64,000 nt of DNA from Rhodanobacteraceae bacterium (GTDB lineage: Bacteria > Pseudomonadota > Gammaproteobacteria > Xanthomonadales > Rhodanobacteraceae), in NCBI GenBank assembly GCA_030167125.1, contig CP126531.1, positions 558,001-622,000 of the forward strand, written 5' to 3'. Under the pieces are notes generated by a model. It saw only the letters and a list, made by a program, of their open reading frames with translations, ran no database searches and had not been told where the DNA came from. The position numbers and the translations under genes were made by a program. Positions 38,493 through 48,820 of the stretch are shown here, one piece after another (positions within the stretch are counted from its first letter, which is position 1; each line of letters starts with the position of its first letter).

Positions 38493-40817
38493 ATGCGTCA
38501 CCCGACGAGCCTTGGCCTGATATTCACGTTGACCGCGATCACAGGCTTCGGTTTGGCTGCGACGCCCGGCTCTTTGTGGCGCGGCCACATCGAATGGCGG
38601 GGTCGTACGGCCGAGATGCGGTCCGCTGGCAACGGTGATTACGTATTGCACGGCCCGTTCGGCGAGCGTGACATTCCCGCCGCCGCGTGGAGCGTGAGTA
38701 CGGCCAGCCCGTTGTTCGACGGCCTGTTCGCGATGGCGCAGGATGACCTGAAACAGGATTCGGTCAGCGCGATCCGCGACGGCGCGTTCGACCACGGCCA
38801 GCCAATTGCGTGCCATTGCTTCGAGACCGGCGAGAAATGGCCGTACGTGTGGACGCGCGACCTCTCCTATTCGGTCGATTTGGGTTTGTGGCGCTTCGAT
38901 GCGGCGCGTTCCCGCAACGGCTTGTTGTTCAAGCTGTCGGGCGTGCGCGCGAAGGACGTGCCGCAGGGTCTTTTCCCCATGCAGGACACCGGCTCAGGCG
39001 GCAGCTGGCCGATCAGCACCGATCGTGTGGTGTGGTTCCTCGGCGCGCGCCATCTGCTGGATGACAAGGTGTTCGCGGACAAGGTGTGGCAGGCGTTGAA
39101 CGACACGCTGGCGCAGGATCGCGAGTACGCGTTCGATGCGCGCATGGGCCTGTATCGCGGCGAGACCTCGTTCCTCGACTGGCGCGAGCAGACCTATCCC
39201 GAGTGGACGAAGGACAACGTGGTGTTCATCGGGCAATCGTTCGCGCTGTCCACCAACGTGCTGCATTACGAAGCGCTGCGGCTGGCCGCGCGCATGGCGA
39301 TGCAACGCGGTGACGATCGTGCGAAGCAATATGCGGCGCAGGCCGATGCACTGAAGACGGCGATCAACGCGCATTTCTGGCGCGCCGACCGCGGCATGTA
39401 CATGAGCTACATCGGCGGCGACGGCTTGCCGGTGGAAGCCTACGACCTGCTGGGCCTGTCGCTGACGATCACCAGTGGCGTGGCGGATGCCGAGCGCGCA
39501 CGCTCGTCGCTGGTGCACTATCCGGCGTGGCCGGCGGGCAGCCCGGTGATCTGGCCCGAGCGCGCCGACCAGCCGATCTACCACAACCGCGCGATCTGGC
39601 CGTTCGTCAGCGCCTACGCGCTGCGCGCCGCACGCAAGGTCGACGATCCCACGTTGATCGCGTTCGAAATCGAATCGATCATGCGCGGCGCGGCGCTGGC
39701 CGGTTCCAACATGGAGAACTATGCGCTGCTCACGCAATCGACGCACGTCGACGACGGCAAGCTCAGTGGTCCGGTGGTCGATTCGCCGCGCCAGTTGTGG
39801 TCGGTGGCGGGTTATCTCGACATGGTCACCGAAGGTGTGTTCGGTTTGACCGAAGACGGCACGGTCGAACCCAAACTGCCGGCATCGCTGGTGCCGATGC
39901 TGTTCGGCGAGCGCAACGCGATCACGCTGCATTTGGCCGATAGGACGATCACGCTGAAGCGTCCGCAACATGTCGACGGCAATCTGCTGGTCGCGGGCCG
40001 AATCGAGCACGATGGCAGCAACACGGTCGTCACATTGAAAGCGATCACGGTGCCGATGCTGCCGCTGCGCACCGACGCACCGCTGTACGCACCGGCGACG
40101 CTGGCCGCACCGCGCGTTTCGCGTTACGGCGATCAATGGCGCGTAGAGGCGGACAGCGGTCGCAATGTGCTTTACGTGGACGGCAAGCGCTTCGGCGATC
40201 CGGACAACGCCTGGACCTTGCCACCCACACCGTTCGCCCTGAGCGTAGCGCCGAAGGCGCGAAGTCGAAGGGCAACTTCGGGCGCTTCGACTTCGCTTGC
40301 TGCGCAGGCTACGCTCAGCGCGAACGGAGTAGAGAACTCGATCCACCGTTGCCTGCGCGTCACGCAACTCGGCAAGGGGATCGAATCGCTGCCAAGCGTT
40401 GAAACATGCATGGGCGACGAATCGCAAGTGACTGGCGCGTGGCCGCGCACATGGGAAGCTGCGCATGCTGCCCGCTACCGCATCTGGCTCGATTACGCGA
40501 ACCACCACGGCCCCATCAACACCGGCGTCACCGCCGCCGTGAAACGCCTCGCGATCACCTGTACGGGCAGCCCGGAACAGATCGTTCCCATCGTGATGCC
40601 GCACAGCGTCGGCGAACAACGGTCCACCTTCGCGACGTTCCATGCGAAGACCGGCGCACGCTGCATGTTCGCGCTGCAACAGGGCTTCAACATGAGCGAC
40701 CTCGCGAATTTCGCGCACTACACCGGCGGCGCGGGCGGCAGCGCAGGCCCGTTGAACGATGCGAAGATCGGTGCGTTGCACATCGCGCCGATGGCAGCCC
40801 AGACGCCCGAGCCATGA
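38493..40817 (+). CDS. six-hairpin (alpha/alpha)6 glycosidase-like protein, exported
   Basis: The 774-residue product has a signal peptide (about 1-23) and a barrel region resembling GH15/amylo-alpha-1,6-glucosidase-like enzymes: [80 protein letters not shown] precedes the start at 38493. Its C-terminal part (about 615-774) is beta-rich and may bind sugar. Residues 580-611 are encoded by an in-frame palindromic repeat. The substrate is unknown; context suggests maltodextrin or a branched glucan. It is coupled to the MFS gene (ATGA). Confidence 0.82.
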   Translation: MRHPTSLGLIFTLTAITGFGLAATPGSLWRGHIEWRGRTAEMRSAGNGDYVLHGPFGERDIPAAAWSVSTASPLFDGLFAMAQDDLKQDSVSAIRDGAFDHGQPIACHCFETGEKWPYVWTRDLSYSVDLGLWRFDAARSRNGLLFKLSGVRAKDVPQGLFPMQDTGSGGSWPISTDRVVWFLGARHLLDDKVFADKVWQALNDTLAQDREYAFDARMGLYRGETSFLDWREQTYPEWTKDNVVFIGQSFALSTNVLHYEALRLAARMAMQRGDDRAKQYAAQADALKTAINAHFWRADRGMYMSYIGGDGLPVEAYDLLGLSLTITSGVADAERARSSLVHYPAWPAGSPVIWPERADQPIYHNRAIWPFVSAYALRAARKVDDPTLIAFEIESIMRGAALAGSNMENYALLTQSTHVDDGKLSGPVVDSPRQLWSVAGYLDMVTEGVFGLTEDGTVEPKLPASLVPMLFGERNAITLHLADRTITLKRPQHVDGNLLVAGRIEHDGSNTVVTLKAITVPMLPLRTDAPLYAPATLAAPRVSRYGDQWRVEADSGRNVLYVDGKRFGDPDNAWTLPPTPFALSVAPKARSRRATSGASTSLAAQATLSANGVENSIHRCLRVTQLGKGIESLPSVETCMGDESQVTGAWPRTWEAAHAARYRIWLDYANHHGPINTGVTAAVKRLAITCTGSPEQIVPIVMPHSVGEQRSTFATFHAKTGARCMFALQQGFNMSDLANFAHYTGGAGGSAGPLNDAKIGALHIAPMAAQTPEP
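40231..40326. repeat. palindromic repeat inserted in frame in a glycosidase gene
   Basis: Nested inverted repeats: CGTTCGC..GCGAACG at the ends, CTGAGCGTAGC (40239-40249) with GCTACGCTCAG (40308-40318), and GCGAAGTCGAAG (40259-40270) with CTTCGACTTCGC (40285-40296). The 96 bp keep the frame and encode a low-complexity Ala/Ser/Arg linker ([20 protein letters not shown]). Confidence 0.8.
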
Positions 40818-42310
40818 ACCGGAAGCCCGCGCTTTCGTTCTGGCAAATCTGGAACTTGTGTTTCGGGTTCCTCGGCATCCAGTTCGGCTTCGCGCTGCAG
40901 AACGCCAACGTCAGCCGGATATTCCAGACGCTGGGTGCCGACGTGGCCGAGATTCCGGCGCTGTGGATCGCCGCGCCGCTGACCGGCTTGATCGTGCAGC
41001 CGCTGATCGGCCACTGGTCGGATCGCACCTGGGGCCGGCTCGGGCGGCGCCGTCCGTATTTCCTGATCGGCGCGGTGCTGGCGACGCTGGCGCTGTTCGC
41101 GATGCCGGACGCGCCGCTGCTGTGGATCGCGGCGGGCCTGCTGTGGGTGATGGATGCGTCGTTCAACATCGCGATGGAACCGTTCCGCGCCTTCGTCGGC
41201 GACCAGTTGCCGACACATCAGCGCGCGAAAGGTTACGCGATGCAGAGTTTCTTCATCGGCATCGGCGCGGTGGTGGCGTCGATGCTGCCGTACCTGCTGG
41301 CGCATGCCGGCGTGGCGAACACAGCGCCCGCAGGCACAATCCCCGACACCGTGAAATACGCGTTCTACGCCGGGGGCGTGGTGCTGCTGGGTTCGGTGTT
41401 GTGGACCATCGTGACCACGCGCGAGTACCCGCCGGAAATGCTGCACGCATTCGAAGATCCCGTGGCGAAAGCCGCACCTGCGGACATGCGCCGTGCTTGG
41501 CGTCCCGGCCTGCTGCTGGGTGCGGCCGGCGGACTGCTGCTGATCGCGATCCTGCGTTTTTCGCTTATGCGCGACCTGTACCTGCTGGCGGGCATGCTGA
41601 TCGCCGCGGGGTTGCTGTTCGCGTGGCTGTCTATCGCGCGCGGCGGCGGCACGCTGCACCAGGTGATGGCCGACCTGTACGGCATGCCGGAAGCGATGCG
41701 GCGGCTCGCGTGGGTGCAGTTCTTTTCGTGGTTCGCATTGTTCGCGATGTGGATCTACACCACGCCCGCGGTGACGCAGGTGCAGTTCGGCGCCACCGAT
41801 CCGCACTCGGCCGCGTACAACGCGGGCGCCAACTGGGTCGGCGTGCTGTTCGCCGCGTACAACGGGTTCGCCGCGCTCGCGGCCATCGTGATTCCGTGGA
41901 TGGCGCGCGCGTGGGGCCTGCGCGTCAGTCATCTCGTGAACGTGGCTTTGGGCGGCGCAGGGTTGATTTCGTTCGCGCTGATCCGCGATCCACGCTGGCT
42001 GCTGCTGTCGATGGTTGGTGTGGGTTTCGCGTGGGCGTCGATCCTGTCGCTGCCCTACGCGTTGCTGTCGGACAACCTGCCCGCCGCGAAGATGGGCGTG
42101 TACATGGGCATCTTCAATTTCTTCATCGTGATCCCGCAATTACTGGCCGCGAGCGTGCTGGGCGTGTTGTTGAAATGGTTCTTCCGCGGCCAACCGATGT
42201 ATGCGCTGGTGCTGGGCGGCGCCAGCCTGGTGGTCGCCGGACTGTGCGTGTTGCGCGTGCGCGAACCGGAAGGCGCGACCGCGTCCGGCGCCGCGGCGCT
42301 GGATTCCTGA
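40814..42310 (+). CDS. MFS sugar transporter (SLC45/GPH-like)
   Basis: A 498-residue inner-membrane protein with about 12 hydrophobic segments. It starts [36 protein letters not shown], has the loop 2-3 motif [22 protein letters not shown] and [13 protein letters not shown], typical of sucrose/maltose-type transporters found with TonB receptor loci. It should carry maltose or maltodextrins from the periplasm to the cytoplasm. The ATG overlaps the stop of the glycosidase gene, which supports a shared role. Confidence 0.92.
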   Translation: MNRKPALSFWQIWNLCFGFLGIQFGFALQNANVSRIFQTLGADVAEIPALWIAAPLTGLIVQPLIGHWSDRTWGRLGRRRPYFLIGAVLATLALFAMPDAPLLWIAAGLLWVMDASFNIAMEPFRAFVGDQLPTHQRAKGYAMQSFFIGIGAVVASMLPYLLAHAGVANTAPAGTIPDTVKYAFYAGGVVLLGSVLWTIVTTREYPPEMLHAFEDPVAKAAPADMRRAWRPGLLLGAAGGLLLIAILRFSLMRDLYLLAGMLIAAGLLFAWLSIARGGGTLHQVMADLYGMPEAMRRLAWVQFFSWFALFAMWIYTTPAVTQVQFGATDPHSAAYNAGANWVGVLFAAYNGFAALAAIVIPWMARAWGLRVSHLVNVALGGAGLISFALIRDPRWLLLSMVGVGFAWASILSLPYALLSDNLPAAKMGVYMGIFNFFIVIPQLLAASVLGVLLKWFFRGQPMYALVLGGASLVVAGLCVLRVREPEGATASGAAALDS

Positions 42311-42361
42311 GTGCCGCGATTACACTGGCGATTCTGATTCCTGCCGCACGGACCCGGGCCC

Positions 42362-43786
42362 ATGGATCATCTGGAAGCATTGCGCGCGGCGGTCGGCGCG
42401 GCGCAGGTGTTGACCGGCGCGGACGCGCAGGCGTATGAAACCGATTGGCGCGAGCGTTACCGCGGCCGCGCACTCGCCGTGGTGCGGCCGGGTTCGACCG
42501 AAGAAGTCGCGGCGGTGGTGCGCGTTTGCGCGCAGGCGAACATTCCGATCGTTCCGCAGGGCGGCAATACCGGCCTGTGTGGCGGCGCGACGCCCGATGG
42601 TTCGGGCCGCGCGGTGATCCTGTCGCTGCAACGGGTGAATCGCATCCGCGGCATCGACACCGACAACGACACCATGGAAGTCGAAGCCGGTTGCGTGCTG
42701 CAGGCGGTGCAGCAGGCCGCGCGCGACGCGGGGCGTTTGTTTCCGTTGAGCCTTGCCGCCGAAGGCAGCTGCACCATCGGCGGCAACCTCGCGACCAATG
42801 CGGGCGGCACGCAGGTTCTGCGCTACGGCAACACGCGCGAGCTGGCGCTGGGTCTGGAAGTGGTGACCGCGCAGGGCGACATCTGGCACGGCCTGCGCGG
42901 GCTGCGCAAGGACAACACCGGTTATGACCTGCGCGATCTTTTCATCGGCAGCGAGGGCACGCTGGGCGTCATCACCGCGGCCACGCTGAAGTTGTATCCG
43001 CTGCCTGCGGCACGCTGCACCGCTTTGCTGGCGGCGGAATCGATCGAGGCGGCGGTCGCGGTGTTGAATCGCGCGCGATCCGGGCTTGGCGCATCGCTGA
43101 CCGGCTTCGAACTGATGGCCGGCGATTGCCTGCAACTGGTCGCGAAGTGTTTTCCGCAACAGCGCCTGCCGTTCGACGGGCCTTCCGCAGAGTTGCCGTG
43201 GTACGTGCTGATGGAAGTGTCGGACAGCGAATCCGAAGCGCACGCGCGCGAACGTTTCGAAGTCGTGGTCGGCGAGACCATCGAAGCCGGTCTGGTGCAG
43301 GATGCGGTGATCGCCGGATCGCTCGCGCAAAGCCACGCGTTGTGGCACCTGCGCGAAAGCATCCCGATGGCGGAGAAGGAAACCGGCAAGAGCATCAAGC
43401 ACGACGTGTCGATTCCGGTGTCGCGGATGGCGGAGTTCGTGCGCGGCACCAACGCGGCGTTGCAGGCCGCGTTCCCCGGCATCCGCAACGTGATCTTCGG
43501 GCACCTCGGCGACGGGAATCTGCATTACAACGTCGCGCGTGGCGAGGGTTGGACGGAAGAGAAGTTGCTCGTGCGCCAGGACGACGTGTACGCGCTGGTG
43601 CACGACCGCGTGCACGCCGCCGGCGGCTCGATCAGCGCCGAACACGGCATCGGACAGCTCAAGCGCGACGTGCTGCCGCGCTACAAGGATCCGGTCGAAA
43701 TGGCGCTGATGCGCAGGATCAAGGCCACGCTCGATCCGCAGGGCATCATGAATCCGGGCAAGCTGCTGGACGCGCGTGCCGGCTAG
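42362..43786 (+). CDS. FAD-linked oxidoreductase, D-2-hydroxy acid dehydrogenase type
   Basis: The 474-residue product has a PCMH-type FAD domain (ALAVVRPGSTEEVAAVVRVC, VPQGGNTGLCGGATP, GGNLATNAGGTQVLRYGNTRELALGLEVV) and the C-terminal FAD-oxidase domain with GHLGDGNLHYN, the metal-binding HEHGIG-like AEHGIGQLKRD and the end PQGIMNPGKLL. It is most like D-lactate or D-2-hydroxyglutarate dehydrogenases. It could serve serine synthesis by recycling 2-hydroxyglutarate made by SerA (serA is at 56021), which is inference. Its last four bases overlap the tautomerase gene on the other strand. Confidence 0.92.
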   Translation: MDHLEALRAAVGAAQVLTGADAQAYETDWRERYRGRALAVVRPGSTEEVAAVVRVCAQANIPIVPQGGNTGLCGGATPDGSGRAVILSLQRVNRIRGIDTDNDTMEVEAGCVLQAVQQAARDAGRLFPLSLAAEGSCTIGGNLATNAGGTQVLRYGNTRELALGLEVVTAQGDIWHGLRGLRKDNTGYDLRDLFIGSEGTLGVITAATLKLYPLPAARCTALLAAESIEAAVAVLNRARSGLGASLTGFELMAGDCLQLVAKCFPQQRLPFDGPSAELPWYVLMEVSDSESEAHARERFEVVVGETIEAGLVQDAVIAGSLAQSHALWHLRESIPMAEKETGKSIKHDVSIPVSRMAEFVRGTNAALQAAFPGIRNVIFGHLGDGNLHYNVARGEGWTEEKLLVRQDDVYALVHDRVHAAGGSISAEHGIGQLKRDVLPRYKDPVEMALMRRIKATLDPQGIMNPGKLLDARAG

Positions 43787-44163
43787 GCGTGCAGGAAGCG
43801 GCCGCCGCCGAACGACCAGTTCTCCCAGCGGGTTTCGCTGAAACAAACCATGACGCGTTCGGGATCGAAACCCAGCGACGACAGTTTGTCGACGATGCAC
43901 GCGACGATCTGCTTCTTCACCTTGACGCTGCGGCCCACCGAAAACAGGATTTCGATGAGCACGAAGTTTTCGTCGCGGCGCGAAGTCAGATCCGGATAGC
44001 TGGGATCGAAGCGGAAATCGGACGCGTCAAGCTCGAGTACGCGCTGGAACCTGTCGGCGGCCGGAACACCCGATGCCACCAGCGCATCGTGCACCGCGGA
44101 CAGGACCTTGTCCTTGAATTCGGCGGTCTTGGGCCTTTGAACCGTGACAGTGACCAAAGGCAT
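43783..44163 (-). CDS. tautomerase-superfamily protein
   Basis: The 126-residue protein begins MPLVTVTVQRPKTAEFKDKVLSAVHDALV; Pro2 becomes the N-terminal catalytic base after Met removal, as in 4-oxalocrotonate tautomerase relatives. Its length suits the two-motif group (tautomerase_2). An in-frame ATG upstream at 44220 would bury the proline and is rejected. The gene is convergent with the FAD oxidase and downstream of tRNA-Val. The substrate is unknown. Confidence 0.85.
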   Translation of the reverse strand: MPLVTVTVQRPKTAEFKDKVLSAVHDALVASGVPAADRFQRVLELDASDFRFDPSYPDLTSRRDENFVLIEILFSVGRSVKVKKQIVACIVDKLSSLGFDPERVMVCFSETRWENWSFGGGRFLHA

Positions 44164-44232
44164 CGAACACTCCTGTTTCGCAGGGTGAAAAGCGTCCGGA
44201 GCGGATCGAGCCAAAATCACGGAACCGGATTT

Positions 44233-44307
44233 TGGTGGGCAGTACAGGGATCGAACCTGTGACCCCTACCATGTCAAGGTAGTGCTCTACCGCTGAGCTA
44301 ACTGCCC
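44233..44307 (-). tRNA. tRNA-Val (anticodon GAC)
   Basis: A 75-base cloverleaf on the minus strand: acceptor GGGCAGT/ACTGCCC, D-arm AGCTCAGCGGTAGAGC, anticodon loop TTGACAT with GAC, T-arm CAGGTTCGATCCCTG, encoded CCA at 44233-44235. Confidence 0.97.
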
Positions 44308-44399
44308 GCGCTTGCGCGAGCCGCGCACTATAGCGTGATCCGCGTTGGCACTCAATGCGTCCGGACATGACGAGGCCTTCACCGGACGCCTAACATATT

Positions 44400-44417
44400 G
44401 ACGCCTGCGCAGGCGTC
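44400..44417. promoter_or_regulatory. 18-bp perfect palindrome upstream of nirK
   Basis: GACGCCTGCGCAGGCGTC is fully self-complementary and lies 99 bp before the nirK start, in the 208-bp gap after tRNA-Val. It could be an operator for nitrite or nitric-oxide control, or a hairpin. It does not match an FNR box. Nothing else stands out in the gap. Confidence 0.35.
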
Positions 44418-44515
44418 GCCGCGGCGGCATGAAACGCCGTGGTGTTGCCGGACGCGGGGATTGAACCGATCACCCTCTGCACACCAACCGTGGACCGACC
44501 CAAGGAGAGCCTTCC

Positions 44516-46537
44516 ATGTCCCACGTGCAAGTCCGTGAGCCGTTTTCCGAAGCGTGGCCGGCGATGACGCGAACCGCGTTGCGCGTCGCCTTCGGCCTGA
44601 TCTGGGTCGCGAATGCAGCGTTCACCTGGACGTCGGGATTCGCAGTCCACTACGTCGGTTACCTGCACAACGCCGCGCAGGGCCAGCCGGCGTGGTCGGC
44701 GTGGTGGTTCAACTTCTGGATCGCGCTGGTCACGCCGCACGCCGATCTGTTCGTGTGGCTCACGCGCATCATCGAGACAGCGCTGGCACTGGCGCTGGTG
44801 CTCGGGTTCGCGCGCAAGACCGTGTACCTGCTGGGCGCGTTGTTCAGCCTGCTGGTGTGGAGCACTGCCGAAGGCTTCGGTGGGCCGTACACGGTGGGCG
44901 CCACCAACATGGGGTCGGGCATCGTTTACGTGCTGGTGTTCATCGCGCTGATGGTGATCAACAGCCGCTCGGGCCCGAGTCCGTACAGCCTCGACTTTTA
45001 CATCGAAAAGGCATGGCCGAACTGGCGCAGCGTTTCGGAATGGCGCAGCGACACCTTGCCGGCGACGGTGCATCCGGTTTCGTGGCGCGTGCAGGGGCCG
45101 GTGCTGTTCGGCATCGCGGTGCTGGTGTTCTTCCTGGTGGCGGGTTTGCACAGCAGCCTGCACGTGAAGCCGCCTACGCCCACCGCCGCCGCTGCTGCGG
45201 TGTCGCCGTTGTCGCTCGCATCGACGACGCCGGTGCAACAGGCGCGGGATGCGCGCCTGCCGCCGCTGCAACCGGGCGGCAGCGTCGACGTGAATGTCGA
45301 TGCGACCGATGCCTCGGTCTCGATCGCCAGCGGCGTCGAATACCAGGCCTGGACCTTCGGCAAGAGCGTGCCGGGACCGGTGATCCATGTCCGCCAGGGA
45401 CAGACCGTCAACGTGACGTTCACCAACCACGGCACGATGGAGCACTCGCTGGATTTCCATTCCGCGATCACGCCGCCGAACCTGCATTACGCGGAACTCA
45501 AGCCCGGCGAGAAGATGACCTATTCGTTTGTCGCCAAGGTGCCGGGCGCGTTCCTTTACCACTGCGGTACGCCGCCGGTGTTGTTGCACATCGGCAACGG
45601 CATGTACGGCGCGATCATCGTCGACCCGGCCACGCCGCTGCCACCGGCCGCGGAAAGCTACGTGATCGTGCAGAGCGAGTGGTACACGCAGCAGATCTCC
45701 GGCAAGTTGATGGGTCCGGATTTCCAGAAAATGAAGGACGAGCGGCCCGACGAAGTGGTGTTCAACGGCATCGCCTTCCAGTACAAGGATCATCCGCTGA
45801 CGGCGACGCCCGGCAAGCTGGTGCGCATCTACTTCGTCAATGCCGGCCCCGACCTGTGGTCGTCGTTCCACGTGATCGGCGGAATCTTCGACAAGGTTTA
45901 TCCCGGCGGCGACGCGGCCCAGGCCATCAACGGTGTCTCCACGTACAGCGTCGGGCCCGGCGCGGGTGCGATCTTCGACATCACGCTCGACCAGCCCGGC
46001 AACTACGTGTTCGTCGATCACGACATGGCGCACGCGATCATCGGCGCGCAGGGCGTGCTGCAGGTGGGCGATGCCGCCGCGATCTCGGCGGAGAAACCGC
46101 CGATCGCCGCGATGCAGACCCCGGCCGTTGCGACCACCGTGGCACCGCCGATCGGTGCGCCGCCGAATGCCTCCGCGCCGGCCGGTGCGTACAAGTTCGA
46201 TCCCGCACATGGTGCCTCGCTGTACACCACCAATTGCTCGGCCTGCCATCAGGCGACCGGCACGGGGCTTCCCGGCGCATTCCCGCCACTGAAGGACAAT
46301 CCGGCCGTGCTGAACCCCGATCCGGCCAAGCAGATCGACGTGGTGCTGCATGGCTTGCACGGCGAGGCCATCAACGGCACCACCTATCCGAGCGCGATGC
46401 CGCCGTTCGGTCCATCGCTCAGTGATGCCGACATCGCCGACATCATCAACCACGAGCGTTCCTCGTGGGGCAACCAGGGCAAGTTGATCACCGCTGACCA
46501 GGTGAAGGCCGGGCGCGCGAAGGGGCCGGGAAAATAG
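44516..46537 (+). CDS. nirK: copper nitrite reductase with DoxX-like membrane domain and cytochrome c domain
   Basis: The 673-residue product has three parts. Residues 20-150 form four membrane segments resembling DoxX/DoxD, with a fifth at about 195-213. Residues 250-520 are the two cupredoxin domains of NirK: type 1 copper ligands His310, Cys350, His358, Met363; type 2 ligands His315, His349, His502; catalytic Asp313 and His452. Residues 555-650 are a class I cytochrome c with CSACH (574-578) and Met628. It should reduce nitrite to nitric oxide at the outer face of the inner membrane. AGGAG lies before the start at 44516. It stands alone without nor genes. Confidence 0.93.
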   Translation: MSHVQVREPFSEAWPAMTRTALRVAFGLIWVANAAFTWTSGFAVHYVGYLHNAAQGQPAWSAWWFNFWIALVTPHADLFVWLTRIIETALALALVLGFARKTVYLLGALFSLLVWSTAEGFGGPYTVGATNMGSGIVYVLVFIALMVINSRSGPSPYSLDFYIEKAWPNWRSVSEWRSDTLPATVHPVSWRVQGPVLFGIAVLVFFLVAGLHSSLHVKPPTPTAAAAAVSPLSLASTTPVQQARDARLPPLQPGGSVDVNVDATDASVSIASGVEYQAWTFGKSVPGPVIHVRQGQTVNVTFTNHGTMEHSLDFHSAITPPNLHYAELKPGEKMTYSFVAKVPGAFLYHCGTPPVLLHIGNGMYGAIIVDPATPLPPAAESYVIVQSEWYTQQISGKLMGPDFQKMKDERPDEVVFNGIAFQYKDHPLTATPGKLVRIYFVNAGPDLWSSFHVIGGIFDKVYPGGDAAQAINGVSTYSVGPGAGAIFDITLDQPGNYVFVDHDMAHAIIGAQGVLQVGDAAAISAEKPPIAAMQTPAVATTVAPPIGAPPNASAPAGAYKFDPAHGASLYTTNCSACHQATGTGLPGAFPPLKDNPAVLNPDPAKQIDVVLHGLHGEAINGTTYPSAMPPFGPSLSDADIADIINHERSSWGNQGKLITADQVKAGRAKGPGK

Positions 46538-46544
46538 GAAGCCG

Positions 46545-46576
46545 ATCCGCGGGGGCGCCACGGTGCCCCCGCGGAT
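46545..46576 (+). terminator. hairpin after nirK
   Basis: ATCCGCGGGGGC (46545-46556) pairs with GCCCCCGCGGAT (46565-46576); loop of eight bases; only TTT follows. It is probably the nirK terminator, though the T-run is short. Confidence 0.6.
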
Positions 46577-46712
46577 TTCGGGCGTCGCGTTGACGCGGCG
46601 CCGGGCCTGCACTAACTTTGCAGCCTCGTCGAAAGGGTGGCCCGCGGAAACGCCGGCCGAGTGTGCGACATGGCAACTACGACCTTCTGATCCGAATCCT
46701 GCGTGGCTCCGC
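46577..46712 (+). other. unassigned segment ending in a strong terminator
   Basis: About 135 bp between the nirK hairpin and the terminator at 46713 have no convincing ORF. A strong terminator with no gene before it could mean a small RNA. I see no match to a known riboswitch or RNA family. Confidence 0.3.
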
Positions 46713-46737
46713 AAGGACGCCTCGCGCGTCCTTTTTT
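46713..46737 (+). terminator. strong intrinsic terminator upstream of thrS
   Basis: AAGGACGC (46713-46720), loop CTCGC, GCGTCCTT (46726-46733), then TTTT. The run of T is six with the stem end. Confidence 0.85.
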
Positions 46738-46762
46738 ATGTCTGCGGTTTGATCTCATTCTT

Positions 46763-46832
46763 CGTCACCCCGGCGCAGACCGGGGTCCAAGGCATCTGAA
46801 GTCACTGGATTCCGGCCTGCGCCGGAATGACG
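46763..46832. repeat. CGTCA..TGACG dispersed repeat before thrS
   Basis: CGTCACCCCGGCGCAG at the left and GCGCCGGAATGACG at the right form an imperfect inverted repeat; CCCCGG..CCGGGG makes an inner hairpin. Related to the unit at 35368-35485. It ends 31 bp before thrS. Confidence 0.6.
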
Positions 46833-46863
46833 AGCAAAACCTTAGCCTTCGTTTTCCACCGCC

Positions 46864-48771
46864 ATGATCACGATCACGCTCCCCGACAACAGCACCAAAT
46901 CCTTCGACGCGCCGCCCAGCGTGCGCGACGTGGCCGCGTCGATCGGCGCCGGACTCGCCAAGGCCGCGCTGGCCGGCAAGATCGACGGCAAGCTGGTGGA
47001 TCTTTCGCGCACCGTCGACCACGACGCGCGCGTCGAGATCGTCACCGAGAAATCGCCCGAGGCTTTGGATGTCATCCGCCACTCGACCGCGCATCTTCTG
47101 GCGCAAGCCGTGCAGCGGCTGTATCCCGGCACGCAGGTGACGATCGGGCCGGTGATCGAGGACGGCTTCTATTACGACTTCGCGCCCAAAGGCGAACCGT
47201 TCAAACCGGAAGACCTGCCCGCGATCGAAGCCGAGATGCAGAAGATCGCGAAGGAATCGCTGCCGTTGTCGCGCAGCGTGAAATCGCGCGACGAGGCGGT
47301 GAAGTTCTTCCGCGAGATCGGCGAGGACTACAAGGCGGAGATCATCGAATCGATCCCGTCGAACGAGGAACTGTCGCTGTATTCGCAGGGCGAGTTCACG
47401 GATTTGTGCCGCGGACCGCACGTGCCGGATACCGGGCGGCTGAAGGCGTTCAAGCTGATGAAGACCGCGGGCGCATACTGGCGCGGCGATTCCGACAACG
47501 CGATGCTGTCGCGCATCTACGGCACCGCGTGGTTGAACGACAAGGATCTGAAGGCCTACCTCACGCGCATCGAGGAAGCCGAAAAGCGCGACCACCGCAA
47601 GCTCGGCAAGCAGCTCGACCTGTTCCACATGCAGGAAGAGGCGCCGGGCATGGCGTTCTGGCACCCCAAGGGCTGGACGCTGTGGCAGCAGGTCGAGCAG
47701 TACATGCGCAAGGTCTATCGGGATTCCGGTTACGACGAAGTGCGCTGTCCGTCGATCCTCGATGTGTCGCTGTGGAAGAAGTCGGGCCATTGGGACAACT
47801 ACAAGGACAACATGTTCTTCACCGAATCGGAAAAGCGCACCTACGCGGTGAAACCCATGAACTGCCCGGGCCACGTGCAGATTTTCAAACAGGGCCTGCA
47901 CAGTTACCGCGACCTGCCGATCCGCATCGGCGAGTTCGGCGGCTGCACCCGCAACGAGCCGTCGGGCGCGCTGCACGGCCTGTTGCGTGTGCGCAACTTC
48001 ACCCAGGACGACGGCCACGTCTTCTGCACCGAAGACCAGATCGAATCCGAAGTGGTGGAATTCCACAAGCAGGCACTGAAGGTGTACGAAGACTTCGGCT
48101 TCAAGGACGTGGAACTGATGCTGGCGCTGCGCCCCGACGCGCGCATCGGCGACGACGCGATCTGGGACAAGTCCGAGGAGGCCCTGCGCGCGGCGCTTCG
48201 CAAGGCCGGCGCGGAATGGACGGAGCTGCCGGGCGAGGGCGCCTTCTACGGTCCCAAGATCGAATACCACCTGCGCGATGCGATCGGCCGCGACTGGCAG
48301 CTCGGCACCATGCAGGTCGATTTCTCGATGCCGGGCCGGCTGGGCGCCGAATACGTCGGCGAGGATTCCCAGCGCCACGTGCCGGTGATGCTGCACCGGG
48401 CCATCGTCGGGTCGATGGAACGCTTCATCGGCATCCTGATCGAGCACCACGCCGGCAACTTCCCGACCTGGCTCGCGCCGGTCCAGGCCGTGGTCCTGAA
48501 CATCACCGACGCCCAGGCCGATTACGCCCGGCAGGTGGCCGCCAGCCTGAACGAGGCGGGTTTCCGGGCCCAGGCCGATTTGCGCAACGAGAAAATCGGC
48601 TATAAAATCCGCGAGCATACGTTGCAAAAGGTGCCTTGGCTCCTCGTGATCGGCGATCGCGAGAAGGAGAAGGGCGCCATTTCCGTGCGTACACGTTCGG
48701 GGGAAGACCTGGGCAGCATGTCGCTGCCGGCCTTCGTCGAGCGTTTGCAGGCTGAAGTTGGCCCGCACTGA
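46864..48771 (+). CDS. thrS: threonine--tRNA ligase
   Basis: The 635-residue product has the N-terminal TGS domain (1-60), the editing domain with [16 protein letters not shown] and the zinc/editing cysteine region ([11 protein letters not shown]), and the class II core: [11 protein letters not shown] (zinc Cys), [21 protein letters not shown] (motif 2) and [16 protein letters not shown] (motif 3), then the anticodon domain. It charges tRNA-Thr and edits Ser-tRNA-Thr. It heads the thrS-infC-rpmI-rplT-pheS-pheT-ihfA cluster. Confidence 0.98.
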   Translation: MITITLPDNSTKSFDAPPSVRDVAASIGAGLAKAALAGKIDGKLVDLSRTVDHDARVEIVTEKSPEALDVIRHSTAHLLAQAVQRLYPGTQVTIGPVIEDGFYYDFAPKGEPFKPEDLPAIEAEMQKIAKESLPLSRSVKSRDEAVKFFREIGEDYKAEIIESIPSNEELSLYSQGEFTDLCRGPHVPDTGRLKAFKLMKTAGAYWRGDSDNAMLSRIYGTAWLNDKDLKAYLTRIEEAEKRDHRKLGKQLDLFHMQEEAPGMAFWHPKGWTLWQQVEQYMRKVYRDSGYDEVRCPSILDVSLWKKSGHWDNYKDNMFFTESEKRTYAVKPMNCPGHVQIFKQGLHSYRDLPIRIGEFGGCTRNEPSGALHGLLRVRNFTQDDGHVFCTEDQIESEVVEFHKQALKVYEDFGFKDVELMLALRPDARIGDDAIWDKSEEALRAALRKAGAEWTELPGEGAFYGPKIEYHLRDAIGRDWQLGTMQVDFSMPGRLGAEYVGEDSQRHVPVMLHRAIVGSMERFIGILIEHHAGNFPTWLAPVQAVVLNITDAQADYARQVAASLNEAGFRAQADLRNEKIGYKIREHTLQKVPWLLVIGDREKEKGAISVRTRSGEDLGSMSLPAFVERLQAEVGPH

Positions 48772-48820
48772 CGGAATGCGCGCCAGGCATCGCTGGCGAA
48801 CTTGAGCAGGAGAAGACGGT

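Noticed and set aside
44445..44480. FNR-type box (attgaaccgatca) before nirK
   Set aside because: Half-site spacing is off by one and the right half is incomplete compared with TTGAT-N4-ATCAA.
46577..46712. Riboswitch (for example cyclic-di-GMP type) before thrS
   Set aside because: GAAA and AAACGCC pieces are present but the conserved core order and pairing are not.
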